A stretch of DNA of 64,000 bases from an uncultured Selenomonadales bacterium (GCA_900316935.1 ONEW01000004.1:83264-147263); one strand, 5' to 3'. Shown: positions 25,745 to 34,689, counted from the stretch's first letter. Translations and numbers: made by a program. Notes: generated by a model from the letters alone, not told the origin.

Positions 25745-25945
25745 TCCGGATCCGTTCCGTACCAGGTTCCGCCTGTCCGAAGTTTTCCCTCCGGCATCAC
25801 TGCCGGGCTTTGTGATCGGACTTATGGCCTGCGGCCGGCCAGGAGACACCCGCTGACTGATCGATAAGTCTCCGCCTCGTCTGCCCCTGCGCATCCCGCG
25901 TTCCGCCCGTGGCGGCACCTGTTCTGCAGCAGTGGCACTTGCGCT
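25745..25945 (-). ncRNA. glmS ribozyme (glucosamine-6-phosphate-activated self-cleaving riboswitch)
   Basis: The minus-strand leader has the glmS ribozyme core: AGCGC at the cleavage site (predicted cut between A at 25945 and G at 25944), GACGAGG-x2-GAG-x2-TTATCGA and TCAGCGGGTGTCTCCTGG further on, and a P4-type hairpin GCCCGGCA-GTGA-TGCCGG. Binding of glucosamine-6-phosphate triggers self-cleavage and destabilises glmS mRNA, giving feedback control. The 3' boundary is approximate. The assignment rests on recognised conserved core segments and on position immediately before glmS. Confidence 0.92.
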
Positions 25946-25983
25946 CCTCTATGCTGTTTTGACGATCCTCCCTTACATAAAGT

Positions 25984-26019
25984 GATACCGTGCAGGCCCG
26001 GTACAACCCACACGGTATC
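25984..26019 (-). terminator. Stem-loop after glmM, possible terminator
   Basis: GATACCGTG/CACGGTATC forms a 9-bp perfect stem with an 18-nt loop containing further complementarity, 76 bp after the glmM stop. Only ACTTTAT follows on the minus strand, so termination may be partial; glmS may be reached by readthrough. Confidence 0.55.
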
Positions 26020-26095
26020 CAGCTTACCTTATTTTACTACATACATGCCGATTGGTCAAATGACCGGCCCCGGCGGGACCCGGTGCGGCCGGCGT

Positions 26096-27436
26096 TCACG
26101 CGAGTTCCGCACGGACGACCTTGGCGATGGCTTCGGCAATGGTTTCCAGTACCAACTGGTTGGGTCCTTCGGCCATGATGCGGATAAGCGGTTCCGTGCC
26201 GGAAGCACGGACCAGGATCTGACCGTTGTCACCCATCTCTTCCGTATATTTCTTCACGACGGCCTTGATGGCTTCGTTCTCTTCCCAGCCGTTTTTGTCC
26301 TTGACGCGGACATTGACGAGGGTCTGGGGGTAGCGCGTCATGAGTTTCGCCATTTCGGAAAGGCGTTGGTTGTTGCGCACCATGGTGCACAGCAGCTGTA
26401 CCGCCGTCAGGATGCCGTCACCGGTCTTGGCGAACTCGGAGAAGATGATGTGACCCGACTGTTCGCCGCCCAGGCCGTACCCGTGTTTCAGCATCTCTTC
26501 CAGCACGTAGCGGTCACCGACCTTGGTCTTGCAGGTCCGGCCGCCGATTTCATGGAAGGCTTTGTGCAGGCCGATGTTGCTCATGACCGTGACGACGAGC
26601 ATGTTGTCCTTCAGTTTTTTGCGGCGCATGAGTTCCTGGCCCAGGATCATCATGATCTGGTCGCCGTCCAGGTCCTGGCCTTTCTCATCGACGGCCAGGC
26701 AGCGGTCGGCATCCCCGTCGTTGGCGATGCCTGCGTTGGCCCCGTATTCGATGACCTTCATGCGCAAGGCATCGAGGTGCGTGGACCCGCAGCCGTTGTT
26801 GATGTTGATACCGTTCGGCTCATTGAAGACAGGGATGACCTCGGCCCCCAGCAGGCGCAGGATGGTCGGGGCCACCCGGCTGTTGGCGCCGTTGGCGCAG
26901 TCTATGACGACCTTCAGGCCGTTCAACTTGCACGGTGCCGTGCTCAGGATATGGCGGATATACATTTCCTCCAGTCCCGTTTCCCGCACAATGCGGCCCA
27001 GGGAAGAACCGCTCGGTGCCTGCGCATAGTCGATGGGTTTGCGGACGATGGCTTCAATCTCATCTTCCACCATGTCGGGCAGCTTGTAGCCGTTGTGGGC
27101 AAAGAACTTGATCCCGTTGTCCTCAAAGGGATTGTGCGACGCAGAAATGACGACGCCGGCGTTCGCATGAACCTGTTCCGTCAGATAGGAGACGGCCGGT
27201 GTGCAGATGACGCCAAGCATGTGGGCGTCACCGCCGGCGCTGCAGACACCTGCCGCCAGGGCATACGCCAGCATGTCGCCCGACAGGCGCGTGTCCTGTC
27301 CGATGATGATCTTCGGTCTGGCGACCTCACGGCCGAAATACTGGGCAGCCGCACGCCCCAGTTTATAAGCCAGTTCCGGCGTCAATTCCGTGTTTGCCGT
27401 GCCACGAACGCCGTCCGTTCCGAATAAACGAGCCAT
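26096..27436 (-). CDS. glmM: Phosphoglucosamine mutase
   Basis: Interconverts glucosamine-6-phosphate and glucosamine-1-phosphate, the step after GlmS. The 446-residue protein has FGTDGVRGTAN at the N-terminus, the active phosphoserine S100 in VVISASHNPFEDNGIKFF, the metal-binding DGDADRCLAVD, and the phosphate-binding RASGTEPLIRIM near the C-terminus. The ATG follows CAGGAGG. glmM precedes glmS with the ribozyme between; in many Firmicutes glmM instead follows cdaA-cdaR, which here is about 10 kb away. Confidence 0.98.
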   Translation of the reverse strand: MARLFGTDGVRGTANTELTPELAYKLGRAAAQYFGREVARPKIIIGQDTRLSGDMLAYALAAGVCSAGGDAHMLGVICTPAVSYLTEQVHANAGVVISASHNPFEDNGIKFFAHNGYKLPDMVEDEIEAIVRKPIDYAQAPSGSSLGRIVRETGLEEMYIRHILSTAPCKLNGLKVVIDCANGANSRVAPTILRLLGAEVIPVFNEPNGININNGCGSTHLDALRMKVIEYGANAGIANDGDADRCLAVDEKGQDLDGDQIMMILGQELMRRKKLKDNMLVVTVMSNIGLHKAFHEIGGRTCKTKVGDRYVLEEMLKHGYGLGGEQSGHIIFSEFAKTGDGILTAVQLLCTMVRNNQRLSEMAKLMTRYPQTLVNVRVKDKNGWEENEAIKAVVKKYTEEMGDNGQILVRASGTEPLIRIMAEGPNQLVLETIAEAIAKVVRAELA

Positions 27437-27478
27437 TTGCTTCCTCCTGAATATTACATCTGATACTGAATCGCAATA

Positions 27479-27507
27479 ATTATACCCTCTGCGGGCATTG
27501 AATGCAA
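27479..27507 (-). promoter_or_regulatory. glmM promoter
   Basis: On the minus strand TTGCAT (27502-27507) and TATAAT (27479-27484) are 17 bp apart, 43 bp before the glmM ATG. Confidence 0.82.
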
Positions 27508-27563
27508 GTGGACGGCATGTTACGCAGGTATCAGCAGGTCCCCCGTAAGACCTCCTCCGTCTG

Positions 27564-28823
27564 TCAAAAAATCACCCCGAACGTAATGACCCCGTCTTTG
27601 TATTCCACCTGAATCCTGCCTCCCAGGAGCCGGGCCGCGTCCTCTGCCATGGAAAGGCCGATGCCGTAGCCGGCTTTTCGGCTGTTGTGGCTTTCATCGC
27701 CCCGGTAGAACCGTTCGAAAAAGTGGGTATAATCCGCCCCGGCCCCGTTTTTGTAATCATTGGAGACAAAGGCCCGGAACCCCTTCTGCCCGCGGGCTTC
27801 CAGATGCGCCCGGATGGTCCCGCCGTCATCGCAGTACTTGGCGGCATTGTCCATCAGGATGGTGAAGATTTCATACAGGTATTTGGAATCCGTTTCTTCC
27901 AGGATATCCGGCTGGATTTCCGTGACCAGCTGTTTCTTTTCCCCTTCCACCACCGGTGCAAAGGACCGGACCACTTCTGCAAAGGTGTGGCTGACGTCCA
28001 CCGTTTCCCTTTCCAGCTCCCGCTGATCCTTTTCCCCTATCTTGGCCAGCATGATCAGCTCATTGATCAGCCTGGTCACCCGTTTTACCTGGAACAGGAT
28101 GTTGTCCGTCCACTGGCTTTTCCCGCTGATCAGCTCCAGCGCTTCCGCATTGGCGGAAATAATGGCAATGGGGGTCTTCAATTCGTGACCCGCATTGGTG
28201 ATGAACCGTTTCTGACTGGCCACATTCTCCACAAAGGGACGGATGGCATAATTGCTCAGGAACATCAGGACCAGCATATACAGCAGCACACAGACCAGCC
28301 CGAACCGGACGGAATAACGCATAAAGCCCTCCACGGCCCCCACGTCCCGGGTGCAGTCCATGACCACCACCAGCTTGCCCCCGCCGGCCCGGTCCGTTAC
28401 ACTGAAGCAGTAGCTGGCCCGGTTGTTCTTGAACAGGCCCCGGGTCTGGGAGCCATCTGCCAGGGACCGGGCAATTTCCTGGGCCTGGCGTTCGTCAAAG
28501 GCGGCAATGTTGGACAGGTTCAGACGGCTGACTTTGTTACCGTTATCCAGGACGGCACTGAAATACCGGGTCTGATGGGCGAATTCCGGAGTATCATTGT
28601 ACCATTCCGGATCACCGAGCCAGCTTTCCGTACTGGTTCCCGGATGATGGGAAGGCATGATTCCATCGTTCTGGACAATGGCCGACAGCAGGGTGTTCAC
28701 TTCCGCCCGCATTTTCATATAGGTAATGCCGTTAATCAGGCCCAACGCTCCAGCCAGGATCAGGATCACGGCCGCAAAGGCCAGGATCAGGAATTTTCGG
28801 CGCAGCCGATGAATCATATCCAT
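27564..28823 (-). CDS. Sensor histidine kinase
   Basis: A 419-residue membrane kinase: helix 1 at about 12-32, an extracytoplasmic sensor region of about 130 residues with no motif I recognise, helix 2 near 172-195, then a HisKA domain with phospho-acceptor H213 in HELKTPIAIISANAEALE and an ATPase domain with LMDNAAKYCDDGG (N box) and AGYGIGLSMAED (G box). Its start overlaps the response regulator end by 10 bp, so the pair is translationally coupled. The ligand is unknown. Arginine is mostly CGG here, unlike neighbouring genes. Confidence 0.9.
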   Translation of the reverse strand: MDMIHRLRRKFLILAFAAVILILAGALGLINGITYMKMRAEVNTLLSAIVQNDGIMPSHHPGTSTESWLGDPEWYNDTPEFAHQTRYFSAVLDNGNKVSRLNLSNIAAFDERQAQEIARSLADGSQTRGLFKNNRASYCFSVTDRAGGGKLVVVMDCTRDVGAVEGFMRYSVRFGLVCVLLYMLVLMFLSNYAIRPFVENVASQKRFITNAGHELKTPIAIISANAEALELISGKSQWTDNILFQVKRVTRLINELIMLAKIGEKDQRELERETVDVSHTFAEVVRSFAPVVEGEKKQLVTEIQPDILEETDSKYLYEIFTILMDNAAKYCDDGGTIRAHLEARGQKGFRAFVSNDYKNGAGADYTHFFERFYRGDESHNSRKAGYGIGLSMAEDAARLLGGRIQVEYKDGVITFGVIF

Positions 28824-29515
28824 GGCGGATTCCTCTTAACTGCCATAGCCGGTGCCTGGAGGACAAACGCCCCGTCCCGGCGTCCGTCGATGGTCAGGTT
28901 GCCCCCGATGGCTTTCAGCTTTTCCCGCAGGTAGGATACGTAGATCCACACAATACCCCGGTCTTCCTGCTGTTCATCCTGCCAGATCCGGTCGAAGAGC
29001 ATCTTGGTTTCGCAGGGTTTGCCGGGATGCTGCATGAAATACTTCATCAGCTGGATTTCCTTGGGGGACAGCCGTACGCTGCTCTTGCTGGACAACTCTC
29101 CTTCTGCACAGTTCAGGGTTACGGTACCGGCCTGGAGGGTATCCCGGTTGAATTCCTCCTGCCGCCGGGTCAGGCTCCGGATCCGGGCCAGCATCTCCCC
29201 CATGGCAAAGGGTTTCGTGAGGTAGTCGTCGGCTCCGGCATCGAGCCCGGTAATCCGGTCGTCCACTTCCGCCTTGGCCGTGAGCATGATTGCCGGCGTC
29301 CGGTCCCCTTCCTTCCGCAGTTCCGTCAGGGCAGCGATTCCGTCCTTCACCGGCATCATAATATCAAAAATCATGGCATCATAGACATTCCGGCGGGCCT
29401 GGTCCACGGCAGCCTGTCCGTCGTACACCGCATCCACTTCATAGCCGGAATGTTCCAGCACGGCGCACAGTGCCATGGACATGGCTTTTTCATCTTCTGC
29501 AAGTAAAATCTTCAT
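28814..29515 (-). CDS. OmpR-type response regulator
   Basis: A 233-residue regulator: receiver domain with acidic pocket ED at 7-8, phospho-acceptor D51 in MIFDIMMPVKDG and K in MLTAKAE, then a C-terminal winged-helix domain (RLSPKEIQLMKYFMQHPGK; GIVWIYVSYLREKLKAIGG). The ATG at 29515 follows AAAGGAG. The gene overlaps both relQ upstream and the kinase gene downstream. Targets are unknown; arginine codons are dominated by CGG. Confidence 0.92.
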   Translation of the reverse strand: MKILLAEDEKAMSMALCAVLEHSGYEVDAVYDGQAAVDQARRNVYDAMIFDIMMPVKDGIAALTELRKEGDRTPAIMLTAKAEVDDRITGLDAGADDYLTKPFAMGEMLARIRSLTRRQEEFNRDTLQAGTVTLNCAEGELSSKSSVRLSPKEIQLMKYFMQHPGKPCETKMLFDRIWQDEQQEDRGIVWIYVSYLREKLKAIGGNLTIDGRRDGAFVLQAPAMAVKRNPPWI

Positions 29516-30170
29516 GGGTTCCTGACTCCTTTCCCGGGTCAACCGTTCCGCTTTCCCGGATCAGTTTCCGGATGGTTTCCATGGACAAATCGCAGGCTGC
29601 CAGTTCGTCGGCGCACCGCTTCAGTTCCTGTCCGATCAGTTCCGGATTCCGGATGTTCCGTTTGTACTTCAGTTCGTGTTCCAGGCTGGCCCAGGAATCC
29701 ATGGCGATAGTCCGGAGCTGGACCTCGGCATAGAAGATCCCCGGGTCGTTCCCCTCCACATCGGGGAAGGGTTCCTCCAGCCGGAGGATCAGGTGGTAGG
29801 ACCGATAGCCGTTGGGTTTGACATTGCGGACATAGTCTTTTTCCTGGATGACGGTGCAACCGGGGATGGCCCGGAGCAGCCGGAGATTCCGGTCGATGTC
29901 GCTGAGAAAGCGGCAGACGATCCGCAGGCCGATGGCATCGCGGATGGCATGGAGGGCCGAGCGGGCATTGAACGGAAGCCCCTTCCTCCGGCATTTCTCC
30001 TTCATGCTGGCAGTACCCTTGATTCGGTAAAGCAGATGCTCGTAAGCATTTTCTCCGTGGGTTTCCATTTCTTTCCGGTTGTAGGCCTGGATATGCCGGA
30101 CCAGCTGATCCCGGACCTTTTCCAGCACCGGCCGCCAGTCTTCATAGCGGCTGTCCCTAGGTTGGTTCAA
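29490..30170 (-). CDS. relQ: Small alarmone synthetase (RelQ/YjbM type)
   Basis: Single-domain (p)ppGpp synthetase of 226 residues without the hydrolase domain of long Rel. Synthetase blocks are all present: RIKGTASMKEK, DAIGLRIVCRFLSDI, KPNGYRSYHLIL and AEVQLRTIAMDSWASLEHELKYK. The start is the TTG at 30170, seven bases after GGAGG; the longer open frame begins upstream of that ribosome binding site. It overlaps the response regulator by 26 bp, so alarmone synthesis and the two-component system are one operon, an uncommon linkage. Codon choice (CGG for Arg) matches the two downstream genes. Confidence 0.9.
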   Translation of the reverse strand: MNQPRDSRYEDWRPVLEKVRDQLVRHIQAYNRKEMETHGENAYEHLLYRIKGTASMKEKCRRKGLPFNARSALHAIRDAIGLRIVCRFLSDIDRNLRLLRAIPGCTVIQEKDYVRNVKPNGYRSYHLILRLEEPFPDVEGNDPGIFYAEVQLRTIAMDSWASLEHELKYKRNIRNPELIGQELKRCADELAACDLSMETIRKLIRESGTVDPGKESGTHEDFTCRR

Positions 30171-30208
30171 TGGAATTCCTCCTTTGTGCAGAGCCCCTGA
30201 CAAATTCG

Positions 30209-30214
30209 ATTATA
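30209..30214 (-). promoter_or_regulatory. Candidate -10 of the relQ operon
   Basis: TATAAT on the minus strand, 39 bp before the relQ TTG; no convincing -35 at 16-18 bp, so the promoter may need an activator. Confidence 0.4.
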
Positions 30215-30279
30215 TATTGATTGTATCACAGGAATATGGAATTTGTATGAAGAAAGTCGGAATCCCATGTGTCAACAGG

Positions 30280-30351
30280 TTCCCGGTGAACGCTGCATCA
30301 TTATATAGCACTATATAGCGCTGCAAGCAGGTTTATTCATTTTACCGGGAA
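30280..30351. repeat. Inverted repeat with internal TATATAGC copies between relQ and lytS
   Basis: TTCCCGGT (30280-30287) and ACCGGGAA (30344-30351) flank a 56-bp segment that contains two tandem TATATAGC-like units (around 30303-30320). The segment lies upstream of the lytS -10 and could be an operator; no function is shown. The rest of this 309-bp intergenic region holds only the two divergent promoters. Confidence 0.4.
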
Positions 30352-30381
30352 TCATTTTACCCTAAGTCCTGTTCCATGATG

Positions 30382-30390
30382 TGGTATAAT
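30382..30390 (+). promoter_or_regulatory. Extended -10 promoter of lytS-lytR
   Basis: TGG-TATAAT at 30382-30390, an extended -10 with no good -35, 89 bp before the lytS ATG. Confidence 0.5.
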
Positions 30391-30479
30391 TATTAGTAAA
30401 AACAATCCGTTACGATGTATCCATAGACGGGCCCGTCAAGGACATGTCCTGTCCAGGCGGCCGGGAGGAGGGAAATCCT

Positions 30480-32159
30480 ATGCGTTTATTGTTCATGCTC
30501 CTCGGCAACGTGTGCATCTCCGCCATGGTAGCCTACCTGCTGGGACGTAACAAGCGCTTCCGGCAATATATCATGGCGCCCCTGAACCTGCAGTCGGCCG
30601 GCGTGTTCACCGTCGTCTGTTCCCTGCTGGCCATCATCTCGTCCTATTATGGCACCCGTATCAACGGGGCCCTGGCCAGCACGCGCATCGTCGGCGTCCT
30701 CATGGGCGGCATCATCGGCGGTCCCTGGGTCGGTATGGCCACGGGCATCATCGGCGGCCTGCACCGCTATTCCCTGGGGGGATTCACGGCGTTCAGCTGC
30801 GGTCTCGCCACTTTCTTGGCCGGCATCATGGCCGGACTGGTCCGAAGCCGTTACCCCTTCGATAAAATGAACTGGAAGATTGCCGCCGGCATCGCCCTCC
30901 TCGCCGAAATCATCCAGAAAAGCCTGACGCTCATTCTGGCGAAGCCTTTCGAACAGGCCCTGGCCTTTGAGAAAGCGGCAGCCCTGCCGACGACGGCGGT
31001 CACCATCATCGGCACGGTGCTCTTCGTCCTGATCCTCCAGGACATGGAGAAGCAGTATGAAATGGCCGGTGCCTCGGCAGCCCAGATTGCCATGCGTATC
31101 GCTAACGAAACCATGCCGTACCTGCGCAAGGGCCTCGACATGGAATCGGCCCGGAAGGCGGCGGACATCATCGTGTCCCTGGCCGACGTCGACGCCGTCG
31201 CCATCACGAACGAGCATAAGTCCCTCGCCTATGCCGGCATCCCCACCAAATCCCATAAACCGGGCAATCCCCTGTACTTTCCCGACACGGAGGAAGTCTT
31301 CAAGACCGGCAAGACGGTCGTCGTCACAGGGGCTCACGGCTGCGGCGACCCGGACTGCCCACTCTACTACGGCATCGTCGTACCCCTCATGGTACACGGG
31401 AAACCGGCCGGCGTCTTCCGCTTCTACCAGACGCGCAAGAAAGGCCTGTCCCAGGTCGACATCGAGCTGGCCGAAGGCGTGGCCCGGCTGCTTTCCACCC
31501 AGGTGGAACTGGCGGACTACGAGGAACAGCAGGTCCTGCGCGAGCAGGCCGAGTTCAAAGCCCTGCAGTCCCAGATCAACCCCCATTTCCTGTTCAACAC
31601 CCTGTCCATCATCATCTCCCTGTGCCGCAACCATCCGGAAACGGCGCGGGAGCTGCTCATCAATCTGGCAGACATGCTGCATTTCACCTTCGCACAGCAC
31701 GAACCGCTCATTCCCCTGGAAGAGGAACTGCACAACGCGGAAGCGTACCTGAACATCGTCAAGGCCCGTTTCGGAAGCCGGCTGACCACGGAAATCATCC
31801 TGCCAGAGGACACGGACGTACGCGACGACTTCGTCCCGGCCTTCATGCTCCAGCCTCTGGCGGAAAACGCCATCACCCACGGCCTCTTCCAAAAAACGGA
31901 AGACTGCCGCCTGGCCATCCGGGTAGCCTTGGACGGGGCCGGGAACCATCTGATCATCCGCGTCATCGACAATGGCGTCGGCATGTCGCCGGAAACGCTG
32001 CAAAAGCTGAAGAACCTGGAATCCAAGGGCATCGGCACGGCCAATGTCATCAAACGCATCGACCGCATCTACCAGGGCCGGGGAGACATCACGTTCCAAA
32101 GCCGCGAAGGCGAAGGAACGACTGTCACCATCACCCTGCCCATTCGTCAGGAGGCGTAA
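30480..32159 (+). CDS. lytS: LytS-type sensor histidine kinase
   Basis: A 559-residue kinase with an N-terminal 5TMR-LYT membrane domain (about 1-185; GGIIGGPWVGMATGIIGGLHR), a GAF-like domain (about 210-340) holding a cysteine motif HGCGDPDCPLYYG, and a HisKA_7TM-type kinase core with NPHFLFNTLSIIISLC and an ATPase domain ending GIGTANVIKRI. LytS-class kinases sense extracellular or membrane signals, in some cases pyruvate or other carboxylates. The ATG at 30480 follows GGAGGAGGG. It forms an operon with lytR and converges on a DASS transporter. Confidence 0.93.
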   Translation: MRLLFMLLGNVCISAMVAYLLGRNKRFRQYIMAPLNLQSAGVFTVVCSLLAIISSYYGTRINGALASTRIVGVLMGGIIGGPWVGMATGIIGGLHRYSLGGFTAFSCGLATFLAGIMAGLVRSRYPFDKMNWKIAAGIALLAEIIQKSLTLILAKPFEQALAFEKAAALPTTAVTIIGTVLFVLILQDMEKQYEMAGASAAQIAMRIANETMPYLRKGLDMESARKAADIIVSLADVDAVAITNEHKSLAYAGIPTKSHKPGNPLYFPDTEEVFKTGKTVVVTGAHGCGDPDCPLYYGIVVPLMVHGKPAGVFRFYQTRKKGLSQVDIELAEGVARLLSTQVELADYEEQQVLREQAEFKALQSQINPHFLFNTLSIIISLCRNHPETARELLINLADMLHFTFAQHEPLIPLEEELHNAEAYLNIVKARFGSRLTTEIILPEDTDVRDDFVPAFMLQPLAENAITHGLFQKTEDCRLAIRVALDGAGNHLIIRVIDNGVGMSPETLQKLKNLESKGIGTANVIKRIDRIYQGRGDITFQSREGEGTTVTITLPIRQEA

Positions 32160-32163
32160 CATC

Positions 32164-32940
32164 ATGTCTTATAAAACCGTCATCGTCGACGATGAAATGC
32201 CCATTTGCGAAGAGCTGGAATACCTGCTGGAGTCCCATCCGGACTTCCAGGTCGCGGCCAAGTTCAATTCTGCCCAGAAGGCGCTGGCCTATCTGTCCGC
32301 CAATCCCACCGACCTGGTCCTGCTGGACATCAACATGCCCGGCATGAACGGTCTGGAATTCGCCCGCTGCGTCGGTGAAATGCAGTTGAGGACCTTCATC
32401 GTCTTTGTCACGGCATACGAAAAGTACGCCGTAGACGCTTTCAGCACGCCCGCCATCGGCTATATCACGAAACCCGTGTCGCAGCTCTCCCTGAGCCGCA
32501 CTCTGCGCAAAGTCCGGGGCCTGCTGGACGCCCTGCACAAACCGGGCACGCCGGAAGGAGGGGCCGGCAAAGGGCCGCTGGGACACTCTGAAGCCACTGT
32601 CAGGGGCAACAAAATCACCGTGTCCCGGGACGGTAAACTCTATCCTGTCACCAAATCCGAAATCACCCTTGCCTACGTGCGGAATAAGGAAGTCTTCGTG
32701 CGCACAGCCCGGGGCGATTACTACGCCCAGCTCAATATGCAGGAAATGGCGGCCTTTTTGTCCGGCCCCCCGTTCCTGCAGGTACACCGGCAGTACATCG
32801 TGAACCTCGACTACGTGGAAGAGATCGTCCCCTGGTTCAACGGGGCCTACATGCTCCACATGAAAGGAAACAGCTCGACGGACATCCCCATCAGCCGGAA
32901 CCATATCCAGGAAGTCAAACAGCGCCTGGGCTTCCGGTAA
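32164..32940 (+). CDS. lytR: LytR/AlgR-type response regulator with LytTR DNA-binding domain
   Basis: A 258-residue regulator. The receiver has phospho-acceptor D55 in LVLLDINMPGMNG; the C-terminal LytTR domain (about 145-255) carries LYPVTKSEITLAYVRNKEVFV and FLQVHRQYIVNLDYVEEIVPW. LytTR proteins bind paired direct repeats about two helical turns apart. The ATG follows GGAGGCG, 4 bp after lytS. Just such repeats are seen in front of the convergent DASS transporter (34690-34723), the likely target. Confidence 0.94.
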   Translation: MSYKTVIVDDEMPICEELEYLLESHPDFQVAAKFNSAQKALAYLSANPTDLVLLDINMPGMNGLEFARCVGEMQLRTFIVFVTAYEKYAVDAFSTPAIGYITKPVSQLSLSRTLRKVRGLLDALHKPGTPEGGAGKGPLGHSEATVRGNKITVSRDGKLYPVTKSEITLAYVRNKEVFVRTARGDYYAQLNMQEMAAFLSGPPFLQVHRQYIVNLDYVEEIVPWFNGAYMLHMKGNSSTDIPISRNHIQEVKQRLGFR

Positions 32941-32952
32941 CGGAACCAGCAC

Positions 32953-33000
32953 AAAAAAGCCGCTCCCCGACGTTTGCCGACGCCGGGGAGCGGCTTTTTT
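32953..33000. terminator. Bidirectional terminator between lytR and DASS transporter gene
   Basis: A 17-bp perfect stem AAAAAAGCCGCTCCCCG/CGGGGAGCGGCTTTTTT (32953-32969 with 32984-33000) with A and T runs on both sides. Confidence 0.93.
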
Positions 33001-33009
33001 AGGAGAAGA

Positions 33010-34539
33010 TCAGAGAATGCCTAAAAATCTCCAATAGGTCTGCGCGAAGACCAGCAGCAGGATGTAGCCGATGATGGTAATGGGGATGCCGACCTTCATG
33101 CAGTCTTTGGCTGTAAAGGTTTCCGTCGCGAATGCCAGGATGCCCTGCGGGGAGTTGACCGGCAGGATGAAACCGAAGCTTACGACGAACTGCAGCAGCA
33201 TGGTGATATCGATCATGTTCAGACCCGGGATGTTCAGGCTCTTCAACACGGCAATCATGATGGGGATCATGGAAGATGCCACTGCCGTCGCACTGGCGAA
33301 GCCCAGATGGACCACAATCAGGAAGGCCGCCAGGATGGCGAATACGGCGAACACGCCCATGGCTGCCAGACCGAGGGTTGTCACGAGCTGGGTAGCCAGC
33401 CACATGGCCGCCTTCGTACTAAGCAGGGCGGAACCCAGGCTGATGCCGATACCGAAGAGCACCAGGGTGCCCCAGGATACGCGGGACTGTGCTTCCTTCC
33501 AGGTCATGATGTCGATGCCCGGCAGGAACATGATGGTGATGGCGATGACCGTGGAGGCCGTCGTGGAAACCGGATGCAGAACCTTTTCCGTGACCCATGC
33601 GGCGAGCAGGAGGACGGAGATGACCAGCAACTTCTTTTCTTTCGGATGCATCGGTCCCAGTTCTTCCATGGACTTTTTGACGGTCTCGTCGCCGCCTTCG
33701 ACTTCATCCATTTCAGCCGGCAGCAGCTTCATGCAGACGAAATAGAGGACGACGGACATGATGGCCGCATAGGGAGCGGCCGCTACAAACCAGTGCAGCC
33801 ACGTGATGGTGCCGCCCAGTTCCCTTTCAATGAAGCCCAGGGCAACCATGTTCTGGGCTGCCGCGGTCTTGATCCCGATGTTCCAGATGGAGGCCGCGTG
33901 TACCGTGACGACCATCAGCAGCGCGGCGAAACGGCTCTGATTGGACAGGCCGAACGCAGCAATGATACCGAGGACGATCGGGATGATGCAGCCGACACGG
34001 GCGGTCGTGCTCGGTACGAAGAAGGCCAGCACGAAGCCTACGAAAATCATGCCTGCCACAATGCGGCTCGTCTTCGACCCGACTTTGGACAGGATGGTGA
34101 GGGCAATGCGTTTATCCAGACCGGTATTGGTCATGGCCGCCGCCAGGAACATGGCGGCACCGACCAGTACCGTGCCGCCGGCACTGATGCCGTTGAATGT
34201 CATCGTGACGGCCTTCCCGAACCCGATGACCTTGCCGGCCGCTGCCTGAGCCGGTACCAGGGAAGGCGCCGTGCCTAACAGGACCAGCATCAGGGACGCG
34301 ATCAGGGTGGCACTGACAGGATACGTGACGGCCTCCGTGATCCAGGTCACTACGGCGAAGCACAAAACGCCCAGCATACGCTGCCCTGCGATAGACAAGC
34401 CTTTCGGCGTGGGCAGCGCCAATACGATTACCAGCACGATCAATGCGAGGATGAGACCGTATTTTTTAGCGAAGCTGGTACGCATGGGCGGTGTCCCCTC
34501 CAACGCCTTCTTTTCCAACCCTTGTTCTTTCTCAGCCAT
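33010..34539 (-). CDS. DASS-family (divalent anion:sodium symporter) transporter
   Basis: A 509-residue polytopic protein of the DASS/SLC13 family, typically importing di- or tricarboxylates (succinate, malate, fumarate, citrate, tartrate) with sodium. Family landmarks are the repeated re-entrant hairpins, with AVVTWITEAVTYPVSATLIASL near residue 65, FVPSTTARVGCIIPIVLGI near 175 and FVVSFGFILPVNSPQGILAFA near the C-terminus. The ATG at 34539 follows GAGGAGG. Convergence with lytSR and LytTR-type repeats in its promoter indicate two-component control. Confidence 0.93.
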   Translation of the reverse strand: MAEKEQGLEKKALEGTPPMRTSFAKKYGLILALIVLVIVLALPTPKGLSIAGQRMLGVLCFAVVTWITEAVTYPVSATLIASLMLVLLGTAPSLVPAQAAAGKVIGFGKAVTMTFNGISAGGTVLVGAAMFLAAAMTNTGLDKRIALTILSKVGSKTSRIVAGMIFVGFVLAFFVPSTTARVGCIIPIVLGIIAAFGLSNQSRFAALLMVVTVHAASIWNIGIKTAAAQNMVALGFIERELGGTITWLHWFVAAAPYAAIMSVVLYFVCMKLLPAEMDEVEGGDETVKKSMEELGPMHPKEKKLLVISVLLLAAWVTEKVLHPVSTTASTVIAITIMFLPGIDIMTWKEAQSRVSWGTLVLFGIGISLGSALLSTKAAMWLATQLVTTLGLAAMGVFAVFAILAAFLIVVHLGFASATAVASSMIPIMIAVLKSLNIPGLNMIDITMLLQFVVSFGFILPVNSPQGILAFATETFTAKDCMKVGIPITIIGYILLLVFAQTYWRFLGIL

Positions 34540-34649
34540 TTTTGAATCCCTCCTCAATAACCCAACAGAAATAAAATGATGATGAATGATGATTGCGGAA
34601 CCCCGTATGATTCCACGGTTTCAACTGTCTTCCCGGGTCCCCTGTCCTT

Positions 34650-34655
34650 ATTATA
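34650..34655 (-). promoter_or_regulatory. -10 element of the DASS transporter promoter
   Basis: TATAAT on the minus strand; the -35 position (34673-34678) reads only TTTTTT, as expected for an activator-dependent promoter. The direct repeats at 34690-34723 lie 12 bp upstream of that position. Confidence 0.6.
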
Positions 34656-34689
34656 GGAAGAAGCGGGCATGAAAAAAAGCTGATTCGCC

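Noticed and set aside
28814..30170. RelQ as a long bifunctional Rel/SpoT fragment
   Set aside because: The gene is complete at 226 codons with its own ribosome binding site; HD hydrolase, TGS and ACT domains are absent but nothing indicates a truncation.
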